The position numbers and the translations under genes are program-made. The notes under the pieces are model-generated. The model saw nothing but the letters and a program-made list of their open reading frames with translations, did not search any database and was not told where the DNA came from. From Verrucomicrobiota bacterium (GTDB taxonomy: Bacteria > Verrucomicrobiota > Verrucomicrobiia > Chthoniobacterales > UBA10450), in contig QHQV01000043.1 in the NCBI GenBank assembly GCA_003219945.1, positions 1 through 5,901 on the forward strand: a DNA stretch of 5,901 nucleotides, given 5' to 3'. This document shows, one piece after another, positions 1 to 4,875 of the stretch (the stretch's first letter is position 1; each line of letters starts with the position of its first letter).

Positions 1-25
1 AGCTGTCACGTCAGCATCAGCAAAC

Positions 26-874
26 ATGGCCACAAATCCGACCTTTAATTTGGGCGGCGACTTCAATGTCAATCGACTTGGTTTTGGCGCGATGCGCGTC
101 ACAGGTGAACGCATTTGGGGTTGGCCAGCCGATCGACAGAAAGCGCTAAAAGTTCTCAGACGCGCGGTAGAACTTGGCGTGAATTTGATCGACACCGCCG
201 ATGCATACGGTCCGGATACAAGCGAACTGCTCATCGCCGAAGCGCTTTATCCTTATCCGACAGGACTCGTGATCGCGACAAAAGGCGGTCTCACACGCCC
301 CGGCCCGGGTCAATGGGTGCCAAACTGCCGACCTGACCACCTTAAGCAGGCACTCGATGGAAGTCTCAAACGGCTGCGCCTCGACCGGATCGATGTGTAT
401 CAATTGCACACGGTCGATTCGAAAGTGCCGATTGAAGAATCCGTCGGTGCGCTCAAGCAAATACAGGAGGCAGGAAAGATTCGGCACATTGGATTATCGA
501 ATGTGGACCGAAAGGAAATCGATCGCGCACGTAAGATCGTTCCGATCGTAAGCGTGCAGAACCGCTACAACATTGAAGACCGCACATCGGAAGATGTTCT
601 GGTCTATTGCGAAAAGGAAAAGCTTGGGTTTCTGCCGTGGTTCCCCGTCGGAGGAGGCAGAGGATTGAAACCGGAAAACCCGCTGAATACTGCGGCAAAA
701 GCGCACGGCGTCAGTGTATTTCAAGTGGCGCTGGCGTGGCTTCTGGAGCGATCGCCGGTAATGCTGCCGATTCCCGGCACGTCATCTATCGCGCACTTGG
801 AAGAAAACGTCGCCGCCGCCAAGCTCAGATTGACGCCGGAGGAATGGAAGGCGATTGACGCCATTGCTGGCTAG
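26..874 (+). CDS. Aldo/keto reductase, YdbC/PdxI-like (putative pyridoxal reductase)
   Basis: This is a 282-residue cytoplasmic NAD(P)H-dependent oxidoreductase with the (beta/alpha)8 aldo/keto reductase fold. The catalytic tetrad is complete: Asp56 and Tyr61 in IDTADAYG, Lys86 in VIATKGG, and His128 in VYQLH. Family cofactor-site motifs follow: IGLSN (155-159), VSVQNRYN (175-182) and the IPGTSS segment (249-254) with the trailing HLEENVAA. The NRLGFGAMR start, the ALYPYP segment and the ALAWLLERSP segment resemble Escherichia coli YdbC, reported as the pyridoxal reductase PdxI. A role in vitamin B6 salvage is therefore possible, but substrate cannot be read from sequence and general aldehyde reduction is equally allowed. 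Length is normal for the family and nothing is broken. The ATG at 26 has no clear Shine-Dalgarno in the 25 bases available, but the protein is already full length from there. It converges on the next gene, and nothing ties it functionally to the exported proteins downstream. Confidence 0.95.
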   Translation: MATNPTFNLGGDFNVNRLGFGAMRVTGERIWGWPADRQKALKVLRRAVELGVNLIDTADAYGPDTSELLIAEALYPYPTGLVIATKGGLTRPGPGQWVPNCRPDHLKQALDGSLKRLRLDRIDVYQLHTVDSKVPIEESVGALKQIQEAGKIRHIGLSNVDRKEIDRARKIVPIVSVQNRYNIEDRTSEDVLVYCEKEKLGFLPWFPVGGGRGLKPENPLNTAAKAHGVSVFQVALAWLLERSPVMLPIPGTSSIAHLEENVAAAKLRLTPEEWKAIDAIAG

Positions 875-893
875 ATCAGCACCGGGCTGGAAA

Positions 894-1427
894 TCAGGGG
901 AAGGGGCAGGGTGTGAAAAAAGGAGGACCTGGAGTGCAGGTCGGTGAAGCCGTAGGGGTAGGCGTGGGACTGAAGATTGGAATCGACGTTGGGCTAGCGC
1001 CTCCGGCTCCACCCCCGCCTCCGCCGCTGCCCTCGTCACGCTCTTTTCTATAACTGATGAAGAGCTTTGCACCGACTATTGGCCTGATCTTCACAATAGC
1101 GGGGCCTGCAATTGTCACTCGGTTACCGATTTCAGGAGAGTTCTGCGAGTTGGCGCCAGTACTAAAATCAATCCGCGTCGCTGTGAGAACGTTGGTAGTC
1201 CCGCCATTTTCGGTGTCACCCGGCAGAGTCACCTCAACAACGGCCCGATCTGTGCCTCCGTCCTGCGTGAAATTCGTGATCTTCATGAAATGATCCTCAG
1301 GTACCGTGATTACGAGGACCGAATCGTCGCTCGAGATGATCTTGCTCTTAAAAGGATTGGCGAAGGCAACTGCTGCGGCGGCAAGGAAAAACGCAGCGAC
1401 GAAAAATCGTGTGGTGAGCGTCTTCAT
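894..1427 (-). CDS. Small exported protein, beta-rich domain plus Gly linker and Pro/Thr tail, function unknown
   Basis: The 177-residue product starts with a classic Sec signal peptide: MKTLTTR, then a hydrophobic FFVAAFFLAAAAVAFA core, with likely cleavage after Ala23 (AFA/N). Residues about 30-127 form one compact, beta-rich domain with the segments VLVITVPEDHFMKITNFTQ, NVLTATRIDFST, VTIAGPAIVKI and AKLFISYRKE. Residues 133-144 are a near-pure glycine linker, and 145-177 are Ser/Pro/Thr-rich (SPTPTPTASPT) with two cysteines, C164 and C174. I do not recognise a named domain. The NFTQ...VLTAT...AGPA...LFISYRK layout resembles uncharacterised exported proteins I associate with Chthoniobacterales, which is a recollection and not a search result. 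It acts outside the cytoplasm, either in the periplasm or at the surface. The ATG at 1427 is chosen because the signal peptide begins right there; no good Shine-Dalgarno precedes it. It lies 233 bp downstream of the DUF2950 gene on the same strand, so it may have its own promoter. Confidence 0.8.
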   Translation of the reverse strand: MKTLTTRFFVAAFFLAAAAVAFANPFKSKIISSDDSVLVITVPEDHFMKITNFTQDGGTDRAVVEVTLPGDTENGGTTNVLTATRIDFSTGANSQNSPEIGNRVTIAGPAIVKIRPIVGAKLFISYRKERDEGSGGGGGGAGGASPTSIPIFSPTPTPTASPTCTPGPPFFTPCPFP

Positions 1428-1660
1428 GATAAAACAGATAAACGCGATTTGTTTTTCGGCTACCGAAATCGACGTGGCTCGTGTTGGATGCTGTGATCAG
1501 CGCGACTTCACAGCGTTGTACGCGTGGATGAGCGTTTCAGTGTCTCATTCATACGACTCAACATGGGCAGCATCATCAAGCGACAAGATGAGAGCGCAAT
1601 CAAATGTCGAAAGAGAGACTCCGCGCCGCTCCGCTAACGGCAGCGACGAGTCGTTACGCT
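1428..1660. other. Intergenic leader between DUF2950 gene and the small exported gene
   Basis: These 233 bases separate two minus-strand genes and should hold the 3' end of the DUF2950 transcript and the promoter/leader of the gene at 894-1427. A perfect 6-bp inverted repeat with a 3-base loop lies at 1454-1468 (TTTCGG-CTA-CCGAAA), 26 bases before the downstream start codon. It has no T run on either side, so it is not an intrinsic terminator. I found no convincing terminator after position 1661 on the minus strand and no clear -35/-10 pair. Reading frames crossing this stretch lack recognisable protein character, so I call no gene here. Confidence 0.5.
1454..1468 (-). other. Short leader hairpin (6-bp stem, 3-base loop)
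   Basis: TTTCGG at 1454-1459 and CCGAAA at 1463-1468 are exact reverse complements around a CTA loop. On the minus strand this sits 26 bases upstream of the ATG at 1427, so it would lie in the 5' untranslated leader if transcription starts above it. A transcript-stability or translation-control element is possible. A small chance inverted repeat is equally possible. Confidence 0.3.
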
Positions 1661-2692
1661 TTATTGTGGTTGCGGCTCGGAACCCTGTTCTTGTACATCC
1701 TCTTCCACGTCGTCCTTGGTGATTTTCCAAGTCTTGTCCGGGTTGTACTTGTCCATGCTCTGGAACGTCTTCAGCGTGTCGGGTCCGAGATCCTTCTCGT
1801 ACACAACACCGTCCGGGCCGACGATAAATGTCATGACGCCAGTCACTCGATACTCAGCAGGCGCTGCTGCAAGGGCGAACCCGCCAATCATCGCGCCACC
1901 AACCATGAAATCCATCTCCCCCAGTGGCGCCGCAGGTCCCTGCCCCTTTAGCACCTTAAAGTAGTAGCCGTGATACGGCTGAGGTTGACTCGGATTGGAA
2001 TAGCCTTGCTCCAGCGCTTTGGCGACTTCTTCTCCAACCGGACCTCCCCACGTTCCATCCGCGTTCTGCCACGCCAGCCCATCATGTTTTCCCGGTGAAC
2101 TGATGATTCGCTGCGCGTATTGGTTCACCTTCGCACCATCGTGCTTTTCCAGGGCATACTCGTGTTGTGCCTCGACGAAGCCACGACAAATCTCAATGGC
2201 GTTCAGTTCGTTGGCACCGATACGCCGATTTAATATTTCCTCGCGGCCTACTTTCGTATCAAAAAACCATTTCCCTTTTTGCTTCACGAGCGGAATCGGA
2301 AGCGGAAAATCATCATTACCTACCAAAACAATGGCCTGATTCGGATTTTTCTTCTCTGTCTGGATGGACATTTTTTCTTTTGCCCTGGCTGCAAATTCCG
2401 CTGCACGGTTCTTGTCCTGAACCGGGTCTGCCGAAGCGACTATGTCCTCGCTATCAGGCCCCAGAATTTCCTTCGCCGCGGCAACATCAAAATTCGCAGC
2501 GACCTGAACAAGGGCGTCGGCCGCCTGTTTCGGTGTGTCGAATTGCTTTTGAGCTGCCTGCGGCGCCGAAGCTGCTTCGGATTTCGACGGTTTTGCCGCG
2601 TGCAAACCGAAGCCTAACAAGTAAAAGGCAGCAATCGCAGAAGCGATCAGCGTAAATTTCGAGGAAGTCATAATTCTTAGTCTTGATTTCAT
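1661..2692 (-). CDS. DUF2950 family exported protein
   Basis: Reading from the ATG at 2692 gives 343 residues. The N-terminus is a signal peptide (basic KSRLR, hydrophobic FTLIASAIAAFYLLGFG, ending near HAA). Family-typical segments follow in order: QKQFDTPKQAADALV, ILGPDSEDIV, NRRIGANELNAIEICRGFVEAQ, SSPGKHDGLAW, PYHGYYFKVLKGQGPAAP, GGAMIGGFALAAAPAEY and MTFIVGPDGVVYEKDLGPDT. These identify DUF2950, a periplasmic family without an established function to my knowledge. The protein is full length and ends in an acidic/Gln tail (DDVEEDVQEQ). An in-frame ATG at 2707 adds MRETK, but AGGG at 2701-2704, eight bases before 2692, favours the inner start; a third ATG at 2671 would also leave a signal peptide. 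It follows the DUF3300 gene by 30 bp on the same strand and is probably co-transcribed with it. That pairing recurs in other bacteria and implies a shared, still unknown, envelope role. Confidence 0.92.
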   Translation of the reverse strand: MKSRLRIMTSSKFTLIASAIAAFYLLGFGLHAAKPSKSEAASAPQAAQKQFDTPKQAADALVQVAANFDVAAAKEILGPDSEDIVASADPVQDKNRAAEFAARAKEKMSIQTEKKNPNQAIVLVGNDDFPLPIPLVKQKGKWFFDTKVGREEILNRRIGANELNAIEICRGFVEAQHEYALEKHDGAKVNQYAQRIISSPGKHDGLAWQNADGTWGGPVGEEVAKALEQGYSNPSQPQPYHGYYFKVLKGQGPAAPLGEMDFMVGGAMIGGFALAAAPAEYRVTGVMTFIVGPDGVVYEKDLGPDTLKTFQSMDKYNPDKTWKITKDDVEEDVQEQGSEPQPQ

Positions 2693-2700
2693 TTTAGTTT

Positions 2701-2704
2701 CCCT
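2701..2704 (-). promoter_or_regulatory. Ribosome binding site deciding the DUF2950 start
   Basis: AGGG on the minus strand, followed by the eight-base spacer AAACTAAA and then ATG at 2692. The upstream in-frame ATG at 2707 has only GGAG about 19 bases and GAGA about 13 bases ahead of it, both too far. This favours initiation at 2692. Confidence 0.5.
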
Positions 2705-2722
2705 CATTCACAGTTCGTCTCT

Positions 2723-4228
2723 TTATCTCCGGCGTCCTCCACCGCCACCGCGACCGCCGCCTCCGCCACCACGACCGCCACCTCCGCCGCGACTATATCC
2801 GCCACCTCCCATGCTATGACCGCCTCTGCTGCTGCTGGCGCGAGCGTAATTTCCGCTACTGCCGCCGCCAAATCCTCCGCCGCCGCGAGAAGCGGATGAA
2901 GGCCGCGAGGATGCAGTGCGATTGCCGACTTGGTTTTTAGTGGTACCGCCAGCTGGACGCGTGGCCGGTCTCGCACCAGCTCCGCCTCCACCTGGACGAG
3001 ATCCCGCTCCAGCGCCACCGGCACCGCCGGGTCTTCCGGCACTACCAGCGCCCCCTGCACCGCCAGCCTTTCCGACACCACCAACGCCGCCTGCACCGCC
3101 AACTCCACCGGGTCTTCCGGCACCACCAGCTCCGCCTGCACCGCCAACTCCACCAGGTCTTCCGGCACCGCCAACGCCGCCGGCACCGCCAACTCCACCG
3201 GGTCTCCCGGCACCACCGACGCCGCCCGCACCGCCGGGACGACCGGCGGCCCCGACGCCACCCGGGCGATTGCCAGCCCCAGCGCCTCTTCCACCTTGGC
3301 CTTTAGCCGTGCCGCCGAACTTGTTCGCGGTTCCCCTATCACCGTAAGGCGCGTTCCCCCGGTGTTGCGGATTATGCTGCCAATTGTTGCCCTGGCGAGC
3401 TTGGCCACGGTTCACGTTCTTGTTGTAGTTCCTATTGAAATTGTTGTTGTTATTGATGTTGACGTTGCCGCCGTTCCAATCGCAATTGCCCCAGTGGCCG
3501 CCCCAAGCACCCCAAGCAGCGGCACCCAGCGCAATTCCTGCTCCCCACATCAAAGCTGTCCCTGGCACATAGCCGGGATAGGTATAGGGATAGTAAGGGT
3601 ATTCAACAGGAGCAGGCCCGTACACGACAGTCGGGTCGTACGAGGGCACATAAACCATGTCCGGGTTCGCTTGCTGAATTTCGATTACCTGCTTGCCGCT
3701 AGAGACTGTCTCGGTCTTCACCACCGATTGGGCGTTGGTTTTTAGATTTCCTGTCCCCTGAGCCTTTCCACGCAGGCGCTGGACTGCATCCATAACATCA
3801 GATTGCTGGGCCAGGAACGCGTTCCCCAAATCCGTGGTCCATTGAATGTTGCCCGCCATCCGCTGAACCACGTCTGGAAACTCCACCAATCCCTGGATGC
3901 TTGGGTCCCACGGTTGCTTGGCCACTGCGTCCGCCAGTGCCTTGCCTTGCAAATTTTTGTTCTTATCCATCCACTGCTGAAGTTGAATGACTTCGAGTGG
4001 ATAAGTGGAAGCAGCGAGCGTCTGAGCCAGGAGTGAATCTGGATAAAGAGCGATTGGCGCGACTAAAGAATCCAATTCACCAGCTGGAAGTTTAGTTGTC
4101 TCTTGATCCGTTGTTGTTGTAGTCGTCATCTCTTGCGATTGCGCTTGCTGTGCCGAGCCAGTGGAGCTCAATGCAAGGCTGACGATGGCGATCACGCCAT
4201 GAATTAATGTGCAGCTTCGTGACTTCAT
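2723..4228 (-). CDS. DUF3300 family exported protein with glycine-rich collagen-periodic C-terminus
   Basis: The product has 501 residues from the ATG at 4228. A signal peptide (MKSRSCTLIHGVIAIVSLALSS..., cleavage near GSA/QQ) precedes a short Thr-rich linker. The DUF3300 domain spans about 50-205, with LDSLVAPIALYPDSLLAQTL, YPLEVIQLQQWM, KQPWDPSIQGLVEFPDVV, MVYVPSYDPTVVYGP and a Tyr/Pro stretch. A Gly/Ala/Trp hydrophobic segment (224-247, WGAGIALGAAAWGAWGG) and an Asn-rich stretch (253-274, NVNINNNNN) follow. Residues 323-409 are an unbroken run of 29 Gly-X-Y triplets, and the end (449-501) is Gly/Arg-rich with RGG repeats. The family is exported and of unknown function, to my knowledge. The long disordered tail suggests a surface or matrix-contacting role (inference). 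A TTG at 4243 could add five residues, but the ATG gives a standard signal peptide; the Shine-Dalgarno is weak for either. It is probably the first gene of an operon with DUF2950. Confidence 0.93.
   Translation of the reverse strand: MKSRSCTLIHGVIAIVSLALSSTGSAQQAQSQEMTTTTTTDQETTKLPAGELDSLVAPIALYPDSLLAQTLAASTYPLEVIQLQQWMDKNKNLQGKALADAVAKQPWDPSIQGLVEFPDVVQRMAGNIQWTTDLGNAFLAQQSDVMDAVQRLRGKAQGTGNLKTNAQSVVKTETVSSGKQVIEIQQANPDMVYVPSYDPTVVYGPAPVEYPYYPYTYPGYVPGTALMWGAGIALGAAAWGAWGGHWGNCDWNGGNVNINNNNNFNRNYNKNVNRGQARQGNNWQHNPQHRGNAPYGDRGTANKFGGTAKGQGGRGAGAGNRPGGVGAAGRPGGAGGVGGAGRPGGVGGAGGVGGAGRPGGVGGAGGAGGAGRPGGVGGAGGVGGVGKAGGAGGAGSAGRPGGAGGAGAGSRPGGGGAGARPATRPAGGTTKNQVGNRTASSRPSSASRGGGGFGGGSSGNYARASSSRGGHSMGGGGYSRGGGGGRGGGGGGRGGGGGRRR
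3002..3262 (-). repeat. Coding tandem repeat: 29 Gly-X-Y triplets with 45-bp units
   Basis: The stretch codes residues 323-409 of the DUF3300 protein. Glycine occupies every third position without interruption, and recurrent GRP triplets are followed by GGV/GGA triplets. At DNA level the mark GGTCTTCCGG (plus strand) recurs at 3030, 3111 and 3156, with the variant GGTCTCCCGG at 3201 and a diverged copy at 3237. The spacings are 81, 45, 45 and 36 bases, all multiples of nine, so changes keep both frame and triplet register. The two full 45-base units 3111-3155 and 3156-3200 differ at only about five positions. Such arrays often change length by slippage or unequal recombination. Confidence 0.85.
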
Positions 4229-4245
4229 ATTTTTTACTTTCAACT

Positions 4246-4259
4246 GTTGCCCGGGTAAC
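4246..4259. promoter_or_regulatory. 14-bp near-palindrome, possible operator
   Basis: GTTGCCCGGGTAAC is self-complementary except for one position pair (G4249 against T4256). It lies 17 bases upstream of the DUF3300 ATG inside the divergent region, where a dimeric regulator could bind. There is no family-specific match and no second copy in the window, so the role is speculative. Confidence 0.2.
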
Positions 4260-4342
4260 GTAGATCAAATGTCGCCGACCGGCATATAAGACTTTCGTCC
4301 AATAGAACCGTCGGACATAAATGATAGTTTCAGCAAATTAAT

Positions 4343-4347
4343 GGAAG
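4343..4347 (+). promoter_or_regulatory. Ribosome binding site deciding the start at 4356
   Basis: GGAAG followed by an eight-base spacer and ATG at 4356. The earlier in-frame ATG at 4341 overlaps this Shine-Dalgarno and has no such signal of its own. The later start also places the Lys-Lys n-region of the signal peptide right after the initiator. Confidence 0.6.
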
Positions 4348-4355
4348 AAATTCAT

Positions 4356-4814
4356 ATGAATATTGTCAAGAAAATCGCAATTCTATCGCTCGTCGTCGCA
4401 GTGATGACGGGTTTCACCCAGGCAGCGACGCACCATAATGAATCCAAACCAGATGCAACGTTGCGCATGAGCGGCGGTGGCTTCGCTCTTGGAATTGGTG
4501 TCAACTGGGGGTCAGGCACGCTCACCTACCGAGGCAAAGACTATCCCGTTAAAGTAAAAGGACTTTCGGTGGGCAGGGTCGGGATGACTAGCTCTTCCGC
4601 GTATGGTGAGGTTTTCAACCTGAAGCATCTTCAAGATTTCAACGGTCATTATAACGTGGGTGGCGCTGGTACGCGGGGCGTGACTCTTGGTGCTGGGAAA
4701 ACTGGCACCATCATGTCAAATCAGGCCGGTGTGATCGTCCGCATTTCCTCGACACAAAACGGCGTTGCTGTCAACGCAACTGGCGGTGGCGTCGACATGC
4801 AACTCCAGAGATAA
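4356..4814 (+). CDS. Small exported protein, distantly EipA/DUF1134-like, function unknown
   Basis: The product has 152 residues. A signal peptide (MNIVKK, hydrophobic IAILSLVVAVMTGF, cleavage near TQA/A) is followed by a single glycine-rich, beta-type domain at about 35-150. Visible segments are GGGFALGIGVNWGSGTLTY (40-58), VKVKGLSVGRVG (66-76), GEVFNLKHLQDFNGHY (84-99) and NQAGVIVRISSTQNGVAVN (122-140). The order G-x-GTL, GLS-G-G, V-NL, N-x-GV-V and a C-terminal beta strand resembles EipA (DUF1134), a periplasmic envelope-integrity protein of Alphaproteobacteria, and related small exported proteins. The resemblance is by eye and partial: the N-terminal half of EipA is absent. I saw no catalytic residues or cysteines. 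The gene diverges from the DUF3300 gene and shares its control region, so joint regulation is plausible. An upstream ATG at 4341 would add five residues but lacks a Shine-Dalgarno. Confidence 0.85.
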   Translation: MNIVKKIAILSLVVAVMTGFTQAATHHNESKPDATLRMSGGGFALGIGVNWGSGTLTYRGKDYPVKVKGLSVGRVGMTSSSAYGEVFNLKHLQDFNGHYNVGGAGTRGVTLGAGKTGTIMSNQAGVIVRISSTQNGVAVNATGGGVDMQLQR

Positions 4815-4838
4815 CGAAGTAGCGTTACAAACAAATCT

Positions 4839-4860
4839 GAGTGCGCCGTCCACGGCACTC
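4839..4860 (+). terminator. Intergenic hairpin, weak terminator or intercistronic stem-loop
   Basis: GAGTG (4839-4843) pairs with CACTC (4856-4860) and CCG (4846-4848) with CGG (4853-4855). The loop is TCCA, and a 2-base CG bulge sits on the left arm. The hairpin starts 24 bases after the stop of the small exported gene and ends 15 bases before the next ATG. The following bases (TCAGTAGTTGCTCG) are not a T run, so intrinsic termination would be inefficient. An mRNA-stabilising or translation-limiting structure between two co-transcribed genes fits equally well. Confidence 0.4.
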
Positions 4861-4875
4861 TCAGTAGTTGCTCGA

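Larger units (their letters stand above)
4229..4355. promoter_or_regulatory. Divergent intergenic control region
   Basis: These 127 bases lie between the start codons of the leftward DUF3300 gene and the rightward small exported gene, so promoters for both must lie here unless one is further away. It is AT-richer than the flanking genes, with AT-rich patches at 4284-4289 (ATATAA) and 4316-4325. None pairs with a convincing -35 at normal spacing, so I do not place a promoter. It also contains the near-palindrome at 4246-4259. Confidence 0.6.

Noticed and set aside
862..893. Terminator between the convergent genes ending at 874 and 894
   Set aside because: The best inverted repeat is only four base pairs (GCTG/CAGC) and no T run follows on either strand.
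1306..1722. Plus-strand 138-codon frame across the gap between the two minus-strand genes
   Set aside because: It overlaps the starts and ends of two supported genes antisense. It shows no domain, signal peptide or ribosome binding site.
3030..3246. Regularly spaced repeats resembling a CRISPR array
   Set aside because: The units are contiguous coding repeats with spacings of 81, 45, 45 and 36, without unique spacers, and no cas genes are present.
3002..3262. A true collagen triple helix
   Set aside because: The Gly-X-Y register is perfect, but X is mostly Gly and Pro occurs in only a few triplets, so a stable triple helix is doubtful. I kept the periodicity as an observation, not as a structure call.
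2916..3347. Plus-strand Pro/Ala/Thr-rich frame that looks like a proline-rich protein
   Set aside because: It is the antisense reading of the Gly-Gly-Ala/Val codons of the DUF3300 tail.
2704..3408. Minus-strand frame of Ala/Val/Pro repeats overlapping the DUF3300 tail
   Set aside because: It is the same repeat DNA read one frame off. It lies wholly inside the well-supported gene apart from its end, and has no signal peptide or domain.
2930..3745. Long plus-strand frame rich in Ser/Thr/Ala opposite the DUF3300 gene
   Set aside because: It is open because the 45-bp GC-rich repeats lack stops in several frames. The opposite strand encodes a recognisable DUF3300 domain with a signal peptide, whereas this frame is repetitive and has no domain or start signal.
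4284..4325. -10-like AT-rich hexamers (ATATAA, CATAAA) as promoters for the gene at 4356
   Set aside because: No acceptable -35 hexamer lies at 16-18 bases upstream of either, so only a general control region is annotated.
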